From Bacillus sp. AFS037270 (GTDB lineage Bacteria; Bacillota; Bacilli; Bacillales_B; DSM-18226): 64,000 bases of DNA. The notes beneath the pieces were generated by a model that had not been told where the DNA came from, did no database searches, and was given only the letters and a program-made list of their open reading frames with translations. Location: NCBI RefSeq assembly GCF_002585305.1, contig NZ_NUNF01000011.1, forward strand, positions 70,577 to 134,576, in the 5' to 3' direction. Each line of letters starts with the position of its first letter. Positions within the stretch are counted from its first letter, which is position 1. Below are positions 10,102-18,762 of the stretch, one piece after another. The position numbers and the translations under genes were made by a program.

Positions 10102-10827
10102 ATGTCTATTAAGTCAGATAACCGACACTTATATTTACAAGTAATCGATCGGTTGAAGCAAGATATTGAAAATGGTGTATATAAAGAAAAAGAAAAACTG
10201 CCATCGGAATTCGATCTTGCGAAACAACTGGGTGTAAGCAGGGCAACTCTTAGGGAAGCACTTCGGATTCTAGAAGAGGAAAACGTCATTATAAGGCGCC
10301 ATGGTGTTGGTACCTTTGTTAACGCAAGACCCATGTTTACTTCTGGGATTGAACAACTTAATAGTGTCACTGACATGATCAAGCAAGTTGGGATGAAGCC
10401 AGGGACTATTTTCTTAAGTTCATCAACTCAGGGCCCTACCGAAGAGGATGTTCGTCGTTTCTCATGTTCTGTTAATGAGGAGATTTTCGTGATGGAGAGG
10501 GTAAGAACAGCAAACGGAGAACCTGTCGTCTATTGCATTGATAAGGTTCCGGAGAGTATACTGCCAGAAACATTTTCCCATGAGGAAGAATCGATTTTTC
10601 AGATTTTAGATGAAGAGGCAAATCGTAGAATTACATACGCTGTTGCCCAAATCGAACCTTTGGGTTATCATGAAAAAATTTCCCCCATTTTAGAATGTGA
10701 GCCAGAAACTGCTTTGTTAGTGCTAAAACAAATGCATTTTGATGAAACGGATGAACCTGTACTATTTTCGGTAAACTATTTTAAAGCGGATAAATTTAGT
10801 TTTCATGTATTAAGAAAAAGAACCTGA
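10102..10827 (+). CDS. ymfC: GntR/HutC-family transcriptional regulator YmfC
   Basis: This 241-aa protein has an N-terminal GntR winged helix-turn-helix (about 8-75; [20 protein letters not shown] and the wing RRHGVGTFV) and a C-terminal UTRA ligand-binding domain. The start ATG 10102 follows a GGAGGAAAC site. In B. subtilis ymfC occupies the same position after spoIIIE; its ligand is not established. Its location directly before the nucleoside-transporter genes nupNOPQ suggests control of that operon, as an inference. The palindrome ATCAGATGTCTGAT in its own leader could be an autoregulatory operator. Confidence 0.9.
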   Translation: MSIKSDNRHLYLQVIDRLKQDIENGVYKEKEKLPSEFDLAKQLGVSRATLREALRILEEENVIIRRHGVGTFVNARPMFTSGIEQLNSVTDMIKQVGMKPGTIFLSSSTQGPTEEDVRRFSCSVNEEIFVMERVRTANGEPVVYCIDKVPESILPETFSHEEESIFQILDEEANRRITYAVAQIEPLGYHEKISPILECEPETALLVLKQMHFDETDEPVLFSVNYFKADKFSFHVLRKRT

Positions 10828-10841
10828 TTTTTTGTTAATAT

Positions 10842-10856
10842 ATGTAAACGCAAACA
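10842..10856 (+). promoter_or_regulatory. Candidate cre site upstream of nupN
   Basis: ATGTAAACGCAAACA fits WTGNAANCGNWNNCW at every constrained position and lies 58 bp before the nupN start, near the expected promoter. It suggests carbon catabolite control of nucleoside uptake. Confidence 0.55.
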
Positions 10857-10914
10857 GTTTCACATTATAAACATTTCTACTAAATCAAACAACATTCTTA
10901 GGGGGTACAATACC

Positions 10915-11991
10915 TTGAAAAAGCGTAAAATTGGAATGGCGCTATCTTTAGTTCTTGCTGCTGGGACACTATTAGGTGCTTGTGGAAAAAGCGATGACAA
11001 AAGCAAAACATCTAACGGTGGAGACAAAGATAATTTCTCTGTAGCGATGGTTACTGACGTTGGCGGTGTAGATGACAAATCATTTAACCAATCTGCTTGG
11101 GAAGGTCTTCAAAAATTTGGTAAAGATAATGGCTTGGAAAAGGGTAAAGGCGGATATGATTACGTTCAATCCAAATCCGATGCAGACTACGCAACCAACT
11201 TAAATACTCTTGCACGTCAAGATTTTGATTTAGTTTTTGGTATTGGCTTTTTAATGCAGGGTGCTGTTGATGAAATTGCAAAACAACAAAAAGATCACCA
11301 TTTTGCAATTGTTGACTCTGAAGTAAAAGAACCTAATGTTGCAAGCATCCTATTTAAAGAACAAGAAGCATCATTCCTTGCGGGGGTTGCAGCTGCGATG
11401 ACAACCAAATCCAATAAAATTGGATTTATTGGCGGTATTGAAGGTGCTGTTATTGAACGTTTTGAAGCAGGATTTGTAGCTGGTGTTAAAGCTGCGAAAC
11501 CAGAAGCGACTGTTGACATTCAATATGCTGGTGCATTTGATAAAGCTGAACTTGGTCAATCAATCGCTTCAAAAATGTACTCTTCCGGCGCAGATGTCAT
11601 TTTCCACGCTGCTGGTGGAACAGGTGTTGGCTTATTTAAAGAAGCTAATGACCGTAAGAAAAAAGATCCATCTCGTGAAATTTGGGCAATCGGTGTTGAC
11701 AGTGACCAAGCAAACATGGGTCCAGATGTTGTTTTAACTTCCGCTCTTAAACGAGTAGACAATGCTGTTATCGACGTTTCTACAAAAGCGAAAGATGGAA
11801 ATTTCCCTGGCGGAAAGATTGCATTATACGGTCTTGCTGAAGATGGTGTTGGTTTAGCACCAATTAATAGCAAAGCACCAAATAAAGCGGCTATTGAAAC
11901 TGCTGTAAAAGATTGGACCGACAAAATTAAATCTGGTTCTGTAAAAGTTCCTGGTACTCGCGCAGAATTAAAAACTTTCAGCGCAAAATAA
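10915..11991 (+). CDS. nupN: BMP-family nucleoside-binding lipoprotein
   Basis: This 358-aa substrate-binding protein starts at TTG 10915 behind AGGGGG. It has a lipoprotein signal peptide ending in LLGAC (lipidated C23), a Ser/Asp/Lys-rich linker, then a PnrA/BMP domain with VTDVGGVDDKSFNQSAWEG, the family's nucleoside-binding signature. It is the extracellular, membrane-anchored receptor that delivers nucleosides to the NupOPQ transporter; in B. subtilis the orthologue (YufN) binds guanosine. Exact specificity here is inferred. A hairpin terminator follows, so binding protein can be made in excess of the membrane parts. Confidence 0.9.
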   Translation: MKKRKIGMALSLVLAAGTLLGACGKSDDKSKTSNGGDKDNFSVAMVTDVGGVDDKSFNQSAWEGLQKFGKDNGLEKGKGGYDYVQSKSDADYATNLNTLARQDFDLVFGIGFLMQGAVDEIAKQQKDHHFAIVDSEVKEPNVASILFKEQEASFLAGVAAAMTTKSNKIGFIGGIEGAVIERFEAGFVAGVKAAKPEATVDIQYAGAFDKAELGQSIASKMYSSGADVIFHAAGGTGVGLFKEANDRKKKDPSREIWAIGVDSDQANMGPDVVLTSALKRVDNAVIDVSTKAKDGNFPGGKIALYGLAEDGVGLAPINSKAPNKAAIETAVKDWTDKIKSGSVKVPGTRAELKTFSAK

Positions 11992-11995
11992 TAAA

Positions 11996-12037
11996 AAAGA
12001 GGAATAAGCGGGTATTAGCCAGCTTATTCCTTCTTAT
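11996..12037 (+). terminator. Hairpin terminator/attenuator between nupN and nupO
   Basis: GAGGAATAAGC pairs with GCTTATTCCTTC around a 12-base loop and is followed by TCTTATT. The weak U tract suggests partial termination, giving more nupN mRNA than nupOPQ mRNA. Confidence 0.6.
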
Positions 12038-12190
12038 TGAAATCTTAACTGAAGTGTAGAAATTCATTCTACTTTTCATTGAAGATTTTAGTGGGGAGGA
12101 AATCCCTGTTTTTTTTAAAATCTGAAAGGTCTGACCTCTTACTACTATTGGTCAAAATTTCCTTTTATCTTAATACAGGGAGTGAGAAAG

Positions 12191-13726
12191 ATGGATTTTG
12201 TAATTGAAATGCTCAACATTCGTAAAGAGTTTGGCGGTTTCGTTGCGAATGATAACATTACCCTTCAATTAAAGAAGGGCGAAATTCATGCATTACTTGG
12301 TGAAAATGGTGCAGGCAAATCCACCTTAATGAATGTACTTTTTGGTTTATACCAGCCGGAACAAGGTGAAATTCGTGTAAAAGGGAAACCTGTTAATATT
12401 ACCAATCCAAATATTGCAAATGATCTTGGTATCGGAATGGTACACCAGCACTTTATGCTTGTCGACACATTTACGGTTACGGAAAATATTATACTCGGCA
12501 GAGAAGTAACAACTGGCGGTCGAATTGACCTTAAAAAGGCAGAAAAAGAGGTTCGTGAAATCTCTGAACGTTATGGCTTGGCCGTTGACCCTCAGGCAAA
12601 GATCTCTGATATTTCCGTGGGAATGCAGCAAAGGGTAGAGATTTTAAAAACATTATACCGTGGTGCTGAGATTGTTATTTTTGACGAGCCTTCTGCTGTC
12701 CTGACACCACAAGAAATTAAAGAACTTATACAAATTATGAAAACGCTTATAAAAGAAGGGAAATCTATTATTCTCATTACCCACAAATTAAAAGAGATTA
12801 TGGAAGTTGCAGATCGTTGTACTGTTATCCGTAAAGGTAAAGGGATTGGTACCGTTAATATTAGTGAAACAAATCCTAACGAACTTGCGAGCTTAATGGT
12901 TGGAAGGGAAGTAACCTTTAAAACAGAAAAAGCAGAAGCTAAACCACAACAGGATGTTCTAGATGTTCAGGATTTAGTGGTAAAAGATCCTCGCGGCATA
13001 AATATTGTAAATGGCCTAAATTTAACTGTTAAAGCCGGTGAAATAGTCGGTATCGCGGGTATCGACGGGAATGGACAAACTGAATTTATTGAAGCCATTA
13101 CCGGATTACGTAAGGCGGAAAATGGAAGTATCAAATTAAACGGAAAAGAACTAATCAACCATACACCTCGAAAAATTACAGAATCAGGTGTTGGCCATAT
13201 TCCACAGGACCGTCATAAACACGGTCTAGTCTTAAACTTCCCAATTGGCGAGAACATGGTTCTGCAAACCTATAATAAAAAACCATTTTCAAAAAGCGGC
13301 GTTTTAAATTTTAAAGAAATATATAAAAAGGCAAGAACTTTAATTAGTGAGTTTGATGTTCGGACACCAAGCGAGTATACATTGGCTCGGGCACTTTCCG
13401 GAGGAAACCAGCAAAAGGCGATTATCGGGCGAGAGATTGATCGAGATCCGGATCTGTTAATTGCAGCACAGCCTACACGTGGGTTGGACGTTGGGGCAAT
13501 CGAATTTATTCATAAGCGTCTCATTGAGCAGCGTGACCATGGTAAAGCGGTCTTACTTATTTCATTTGAATTGGATGAAATATTAAACGTGAGTGATCGA
13601 ATTGCTGTAATCTATGAAGGGAAAATCGTTGCTATTGTTAATCCAAAAGAAACATCGGAGCAGGAGCTTGGCTTGTTGATGGCTGGGTCAAATAGAAAGG
13701 AAGCAGGTGAACACTCCAATGCTTAA
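12191..13726 (+). CDS. nupO: Nucleoside ABC transporter, double ATPase subunit
   Basis: This 511-aa protein contains two ABC ATPase domains. The first has Walker A GENGAGKST and signature ISVGMQQR; the second has Walker A-like GIDGNGQTE (degenerate) and signature LSGGNQQK. This arrangement is typical of carbohydrate-uptake-transporter-2-like/BMP nucleoside importers, where one half is catalytically weaker. It energises import through NupP and NupQ. ATG 12191 was preferred over GTG 12182 because AGGGAG lies immediately before the GTG. It overlaps nupP by 8 bp. Confidence 0.93.
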   Translation: MDFVIEMLNIRKEFGGFVANDNITLQLKKGEIHALLGENGAGKSTLMNVLFGLYQPEQGEIRVKGKPVNITNPNIANDLGIGMVHQHFMLVDTFTVTENIILGREVTTGGRIDLKKAEKEVREISERYGLAVDPQAKISDISVGMQQRVEILKTLYRGAEIVIFDEPSAVLTPQEIKELIQIMKTLIKEGKSIILITHKLKEIMEVADRCTVIRKGKGIGTVNISETNPNELASLMVGREVTFKTEKAEAKPQQDVLDVQDLVVKDPRGINIVNGLNLTVKAGEIVGIAGIDGNGQTEFIEAITGLRKAENGSIKLNGKELINHTPRKITESGVGHIPQDRHKHGLVLNFPIGENMVLQTYNKKPFSKSGVLNFKEIYKKARTLISEFDVRTPSEYTLARALSGGNQQKAIIGREIDRDPDLLIAAQPTRGLDVGAIEFIHKRLIEQRDHGKAVLLISFELDEILNVSDRIAVIYEGKIVAIVNPKETSEQELGLLMAGSNRKEAGEHSNA

Positions 13727-14765
13727 ACGCTTTAATAGTATTTTAACACCCATTATTGCCGTGTTATTAGGTATTATCGTTGGAACCATTATCATGGTTG
13801 TCAGCGGTTATGATGCTCTAGCAGCTTTCACGGCACTTTGGAATGGAGCTTTTGGTGATTCTTATTATTTTGGAGAAGTCATTAGACAAGTTACTCCTTA
13901 TATTCTAGCTGGTTTAGCGGTGGCATTTGCCTTTCGCGTTGGGCTCTTTAATATCGGGGTAGAAGGACAATTTCTAGTCGGCTGGCTTGCGGCAGTTTGG
14001 GTGGGGGTAGCCTTTGATCTTCCAAAAATTATTCATTTACCGCTTGCCATATTAGCGTCTATGGCTGCAGGGGCATTATGGGCATTCATTCCTGGTCTCT
14101 TAAAAGCTCGTTTTCGTGTTCATGAAGTAATTGTTACCATCATGATGAACTATGTAGCATTACATGTGTCCAACTATATTATTAAAAATATCATCACCGA
14201 TAATAAAGATAAAACCGATATGATTAAGGAAACGGCAACATTAAGATCTGATTGGTTACAAAGTATTACAGATTATTCACGACTCCACTGGGGGATTGTT
14301 ATTGCCATTATCGGATGTATTGTTATGTGGTTTTTACTCGAAAGAACTACAAGAGGATTTGAATTACGTGCAGTCGGTTTTAATCAGCATGCAGCACACT
14401 ATGCGGGGATGAATGTAAATAAAAATATTATTCTCTCTATGGTTATTGCGGGTGCATTTGCCGGATTGGCCGGAGCCATGGAAGGCTTAGGCACATTCGG
14501 ATATGCAACTGTAAAAGGCGGTTTCACTGGAGTTGGATTTGATGGGATTGCGGTAGCCTTGCTTGGTGCGAATACATCATTGGGTGTATTTTTCTCGGCC
14601 TTATTATTTGGCGCATTAAAAGTTGGGGCATTGAACATGCCGCTCGAAGCAGGTGTTCCAAATGAACTGGTTGATATCATTATTGCCTTGATCGTATTCT
14701 TTGTTGCATCAAGTTATATAATAAGAGTATTTCTTGACCGATTCAGTAAAAAGGAGGTGAAGTAA
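13719..14765 (+). CDS. nupP: Nucleoside ABC transporter permease
   Basis: This 348-aa integral membrane protein of the BPD_transp_2 family has about nine hydrophobic segments and the family hallmarks FNIGVEGQF and the repeated GLAGAMEGLG region. It forms the transport channel with NupQ. ATG 13719 was chosen because it lies behind AGGTG and gives the length I recall for the B. subtilis orthologue; GTG 13707 would add four residues. It overlaps the end of nupO and is followed after one base by nupQ, indicating one transcript. Confidence 0.92.
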   Translation: MLKRFNSILTPIIAVLLGIIVGTIIMVVSGYDALAAFTALWNGAFGDSYYFGEVIRQVTPYILAGLAVAFAFRVGLFNIGVEGQFLVGWLAAVWVGVAFDLPKIIHLPLAILASMAAGALWAFIPGLLKARFRVHEVIVTIMMNYVALHVSNYIIKNIITDNKDKTDMIKETATLRSDWLQSITDYSRLHWGIVIAIIGCIVMWFLLERTTRGFELRAVGFNQHAAHYAGMNVNKNIILSMVIAGAFAGLAGAMEGLGTFGYATVKGGFTGVGFDGIAVALLGANTSLGVFFSALLFGALKVGALNMPLEAGVPNELVDIIIALIVFFVASSYIIRVFLDRFSKKEVK

Positions 14766-14766
14766 G

Positions 14767-15726
14767 TTGAGCTTAATGGAAATTTTAATAATCGTCGTTC
14801 CATCCACCTTGTTATGGGCAGCTCCACTTGTCTTCACTGCATTAGGCGGTATCTTCTCAGAGCGTTCTGGGGTTGTAAACATTGGTCTTGAGGGTTTAAT
14901 GGTAATCGGCGCATTTAGTGCGATTGTGTTTAATCTTACGTTTGTTGACACGTTTGGAAGCTTAACACCATGGCTGGCAATCTTAGTTGCCATGGTTGCA
15001 GGAGCGATCTTTTCCTTGTTACATGCTGTTGCAGCGATTACATTCCGTGCTGACCATACGGTTTCAGGTGTGGCAATTAACTTACTAGCAACAGGTTTAA
15101 CTTTATTCCTAGTTAAGCTTATCTATGATAAAGGTGAAACAGATATTATCAGCATAGGCTTCAACAAAATTGATATTCCGATTTTAAAAGATATCCCAAT
15201 TATAGGTGAAATATTCTTCCAAAACACATATTGGACATCCTTCCTTGCTATTATCGTAGCCATTATCGTATGGTATGTTGTGTTTAAAACACCATTTGGT
15301 CTTCGTCTTCGTTCTGTTGGGGAACATCCAATGGCGGCAGATACGATGGGGATTAATGTTACAAAAATGCGCTATCTTGGTGTGATTATTTCAGGAGCCT
15401 TAGGTGGTATCGGCGGCGGAGTATACGCTCAATCGATTACCTCTAACTTCAGCCACTCTACAATTAGTGGTCAAGGCTTTATGGCAATTGCAGCGATGAT
15501 TTTTGGTAAATGGCATCCACTTGGTGCAATGGGTGCGGCAATATTCTTTGGTTTCGCTCAAAGTATCAGTATCATCGGATCAAGTTTACCGTTCTTAAAA
15601 GAAATTCCAAATGTCTACTTGTTAATTGCTCCGTATGTGTTAACGGTGCTCGCTTTAACTGGATTCATCGGCCGTGCTGATGCTCCAAAGGCAAGTGGTA
15701 CACATTATATTAAAGGAAGCAGATAA
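14767..15726 (+). CDS. nupQ: Nucleoside ABC transporter permease
   Basis: This 319-aa membrane protein is the second BPD_transp_2 permease, with NIGLEGLMVIGAF near the N-terminus and a characteristic GALGGIGGGVYAQS segment. It starts at TTG 14767 behind a perfect AAAGGAGGTGA site located inside the end of nupP. It pairs with NupP in the inner-membrane part of the nucleoside importer. A palindromic repeat and a terminator follow directly. Confidence 0.92.
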   Translation: MSLMEILIIVVPSTLLWAAPLVFTALGGIFSERSGVVNIGLEGLMVIGAFSAIVFNLTFVDTFGSLTPWLAILVAMVAGAIFSLLHAVAAITFRADHTVSGVAINLLATGLTLFLVKLIYDKGETDIISIGFNKIDIPILKDIPIIGEIFFQNTYWTSFLAIIVAIIVWYVVFKTPFGLRLRSVGEHPMAADTMGINVTKMRYLGVIISGALGGIGGGVYAQSITSNFSHSTISGQGFMAIAAMIFGKWHPLGAMGAAIFFGFAQSISIIGSSLPFLKEIPNVYLLIAPYVLTVLALTGFIGRADAPKASGTHYIKGSR

Positions 15727-15730
15727 TACG

Positions 15731-15799
15731 AAAAGCGGAAGCGCCTTGACGGATTGGCTTATGACCCCGAGCCCCTAGGCGCTGGAGCTAGACAATAAT
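15731..15799 (+). repeat. Palindromic interspersed repeat, copy 2
   Basis: This copy lies 4 bp after the nupQ stop. It shares AAAAGCGGAAGCGCCTTGA, GCTTATGACCCCGAGCC and TAGGCGCTGGAGCTAGACAA with the other two. In the variable arm it reads CGGATTGGC where copies 1 and 3 have CAGGGGC, so the inner stem is weaker here. Confidence 0.8.
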
Positions 15800-15807
15800 C
15801 CAAGTAA

Positions 15808-15838
15808 AGAGCTCTCAGCAAATGAGAGTTCTTTTTTA
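15808..15838 (+). terminator. Rho-independent terminator after nupQ
   Basis: AGAGCTCTCA pairs with TGAGAGTTCT, loop GCAAA, followed by a T run. It ends the nup operon downstream of the repeat. Confidence 0.8.
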
Positions 15839-15978
15839 ATAAATAAACGTATTTCTTGAATTGTATAGGCATGGCAAATTATAGTAAGAAGTATAGGTTT
15901 TATCTAAAAGGAAAAGATATAAAGAAAAATGTTTACATATGCTATAAGTAGGCCCTTTAGGAAAAAGGAGGATTACCA

Positions 15979-17259
15979 ATGGACTCAACTGCAGAAAAAA
16001 TCACAGAATTGCAGGGATATAAACTCCATATTATTGAAACTGAAAAGTATAAGACCAATACATTCGTCTGGAGAATGAAAGCCCCTTTAACAAAAGAAGA
16101 TGTAACAAAACGGGCCCTGCTCCCGCATGTTTTACAAAGCAGCTCAGCAAAATATGCTTCCACAACAGCATTACGTTCTTACTTAGATGAGCTATATGGC
16201 GCCACTCTTTTTGTTGATTTGGCTAAAAAAGGTGAGTACCAGGTGATGAGTGTAACCTTAGAAATAGCCAATGAAAAATTTTTAAGCGACCCGGCCCCTC
16301 TGTTAAAAAAAGGGTTTGAACTATTGTCTGAGATTTTGACTAATCCAAATGCCGCTGGAAATTCCTTTGATAAGGACACAGTGGAAAAGGAAAAACGAGT
16401 ACTCAAATCACGGATTCAATCTGTTTTCGATGATAAAATGCGCTATTCCAATGTCCGCCTATTAGAAGAAATGTGTAAAGGAGAACCATATGCCCTCCAG
16501 GTAAATGGTGAAGCGGGCGAGGTTGATGCGATCACACCGGAAAATTTATACGAATATTATCAAAAGGCCTTTTTAGAAGATGAAATGGATCTGTATGTAA
16601 TTGGTGACGTGAACGAAGAAGAAGTAAAACAATTAGCTAGCCAATTACTGCATTTTGAAAACCGCACTCCGAAAAAAAATCAAACTGAAAAAACAACTGA
16701 TAGAACTGAAGTAAATGAAGTAAAAGAAGTACAGGATGTAAAACAAGGTAAATTAAACATGGGATATAGAACAAATATTGTTTATGGAGATCCTGATTAT
16801 TTTGCTCTTCAAGTCTTTAATGGAATTTTCGGGGGCTTTTCGCACTCTAAACTATTTATTAATGTCCGTGAAAAGGCAAGTCTTGCTTACTATGCAGCAA
16901 GCCGGCTTGAGAGTCATAAAGGGCTAATGATGGTTATGTCAGGGATTGATTTGAAAAACTATGATCAAGCTGTGGGAATTATTCATGAACAAATGGATGC
17001 GATGAAAAAAGGAGATTTTACTGATCAAGAATTGGAACAAACAAAGGCGGTTATCCAAAATCAAATTATGGAGACCGTTGACACTGCCAGAGGTTTAACA
17101 GAAATCCTTTACCACAATGTGGTTGCAGGTACCACTATTTCTCTTGATACGTGGATGAATGAAATGAATAATGTCACAAAGGAAGAAATCACAGCAGTGG
17201 CAGAAAAGATTCAGCTTGATACGATTTATTTCTTAACGGGAACGGAGGCGGGCAAATAA
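15979..17259 (+). CDS. ymfF: M16-family peptidase-like protein YmfF (non-catalytic partner)
   Basis: This 426-aa protein has the two-lobed insulinase/M16 architecture. The N-terminal half lacks the zinc-binding HxxEH motif: the corresponding stretch reads HVLQSSSAKYASTTALRSYL. The C-terminal half keeps the partner signature (YGDPDYFALQVFNGIFGG and REKASLAYY). Such proteins normally pair with an active M16 subunit, here YmfH encoded immediately downstream (stop and start share one base, TAATG). The start is ATG 15979 behind AAAGGAGG. The substrate is not known; related proteins process small peptides. Confidence 0.9.
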   Translation: MDSTAEKITELQGYKLHIIETEKYKTNTFVWRMKAPLTKEDVTKRALLPHVLQSSSAKYASTTALRSYLDELYGATLFVDLAKKGEYQVMSVTLEIANEKFLSDPAPLLKKGFELLSEILTNPNAAGNSFDKDTVEKEKRVLKSRIQSVFDDKMRYSNVRLLEEMCKGEPYALQVNGEAGEVDAITPENLYEYYQKAFLEDEMDLYVIGDVNEEEVKQLASQLLHFENRTPKKNQTEKTTDRTEVNEVKEVQDVKQGKLNMGYRTNIVYGDPDYFALQVFNGIFGGFSHSKLFINVREKASLAYYAASRLESHKGLMMVMSGIDLKNYDQAVGIIHEQMDAMKKGDFTDQELEQTKAVIQNQIMETVDTARGLTEILYHNVVAGTTISLDTWMNEMNNVTKEEITAVAEKIQLDTIYFLTGTEAGK

Positions 17260-18551
17260 TGGAGAAAATTACTTTTGACCAGCTTCAGGAAGAGCTCTTT
17301 CACGAAAAAATGTCAAATGGCTTAAATGTTTATATCCTGCCGAAGAAAGGATTTAATAAAACATATGCCACCTTTACAACCAAATACGGTTCAGTTGATA
17401 ACACCTTTGTACCACTCGACAAAGATGAATATGTAAAGGTCCCAGATGGGATTGCCCACTTTTTAGAGCATAAGCTGTTTGAAAAAGAAGATGGGGATGT
17501 GTTCCAACAATTTAGCCGTCAAGGGGCTTCAGCCAATGCATTTACTTCGTTCACCCGTACGGCCTATTTATTTTCAAGTACGTCTGATGTTGAGAAAAAT
17601 TTAGAAACACTGATTGATTTTGTACAAAGCCCGTATTTCTCCGAGAAAACGGTGGAAAAGGAAAAAGGGATCATCGGTCAGGAAATTACTATGTACGATG
17701 ATAATCCTGATTGGCGGCTATACTTTGGCTTAATCCAGAACTTATATCAAAATCATCCAGTGAAAATTGATATTGCAGGAACGATTGAATCGATTGCGGA
17801 TATTGATAAAGATTGGCTTTATGAGTGTTACAATACTTTCTATCACCCAAGTAATATGCTGTTATTTATTGTTGGTCCTGTTGACCCTGATAAAATAATG
17901 ACTCAGGTGAGAGATAACCAAGCTAAAAAAGATTATAAGGATATGCCGGAAATTAAACGGAAATTTGAAGAAGAGCCGCTGCAGGCTGCTGAAAAGAAAC
18001 AAGTTCTTCAAATGAATGTCCAGACTTCTAAAACTCTGCTTGGTATTAAAGCCCTTCATGTTGACCAAACGGGCGAAGTGCTGCTGAAAAATGAGTTGAC
18101 CATGAATGTACTGCTTGATTTATTGTTTGGAAAAAGTTCGGAAAACTATAATAAGCTTTATGACGAGGGTCTGGTCGATGAGACCTTCTCCTACGACTAT
18201 ACTCAGGAGCAAGGCTTTGGTTTTGCAATGGTCGGGGGAGACACAGGAGAACCGGATAAGCTTGCTGAAAGGCTAAAGCAAGTGCTCCTTGATGCAAAGC
18301 AAGGCAGTGTGTTTAATGAAGAACAGTTAGGAAGAGCTAAAAAGAAGAAAATTGGCGCCTTTTTACGGGCTGTAAACTCTCCTGAATATATAGCCAATCA
18401 GTTTACTCGGTATGCGTTTAATGATATGAATTTATTCGATGTGGTGCCAACGCTCGAAAAAATCACCATACAGGACGTTCAAAAGTTAGCATCTGAAGTC
18501 ATTTCAGAGGAACGTTTCTCTGTATGCCAAGTTATACCAAAACAAAAGTAG
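17259..18551 (+). CDS. ymfH: M16-family zinc metalloprotease YmfH
   Basis: This 430-aa peptidase carries the inverted zinc motif H67-F-L-E-H71 and a downstream EKEKGIIGQEI segment that supplies the third ligand, followed by the inactive C-terminal M16 lobe. It is the catalytic half of a probable YmfF-YmfH pair, cytosolic because no signal peptide is present. Length is typical. It is translationally coupled to ymfF. The family's physiological substrate in Bacillus is not established. Confidence 0.92.
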   Translation: MEKITFDQLQEELFHEKMSNGLNVYILPKKGFNKTYATFTTKYGSVDNTFVPLDKDEYVKVPDGIAHFLEHKLFEKEDGDVFQQFSRQGASANAFTSFTRTAYLFSSTSDVEKNLETLIDFVQSPYFSEKTVEKEKGIIGQEITMYDDNPDWRLYFGLIQNLYQNHPVKIDIAGTIESIADIDKDWLYECYNTFYHPSNMLLFIVGPVDPDKIMTQVRDNQAKKDYKDMPEIKRKFEEEPLQAAEKKQVLQMNVQTSKTLLGIKALHVDQTGEVLLKNELTMNVLLDLLFGKSSENYNKLYDEGLVDETFSYDYTQEQGFGFAMVGGDTGEPDKLAERLKQVLLDAKQGSVFNEEQLGRAKKKKIGAFLRAVNSPEYIANQFTRYAFNDMNLFDVVPTLEKITIQDVQKLASEVISEERFSVCQVIPKQK

Positions 18552-18554
18552 GCG

Positions 18555-18585
18555 AGGAAGCGTCGGACCACGGCGCTTCTTTGCT
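18555..18585 (+). terminator. Weak hairpin terminator after ymfH
   Basis: GAAGCG and CGCTTC pair around an 11-base loop and are followed by TTTG only. Low-strength terminator. Confidence 0.4.
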
Positions 18586-18738
18586 GTCAAATTACTGGCG
18601 GATATGCTGGAACTACTGGCGAGAAGACATCTGGAGAGTGGCGTATATGGCGGATAGGCAATTTTTACTGGAGTAATGCCTCTAACTGGGGATATCCTGA
18701 AATTACAGGCGGAAACATATAGTTAGTGGCGTATGGGC
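18586..18738 (+). repeat. Degenerate iterated ACTGGCG-type array
   Basis: The gap between ymfH and ymfI is made of loosely repeated units of about 20-30 bp built on TACTGGCGNATATGGCGGA (for example TACTGGCGGATATGCTGGA, TACTGGCGAGAAGACATCTG, AGTGGCGTATATGGCGGATA). No gene, promoter or terminator is evident within it. It resembles the other intergenic arrays in this window in style but not in sequence. Confidence 0.55.
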
Positions 18739-18762
18739 CTTATAAACGAAAGAGTGATGTAA

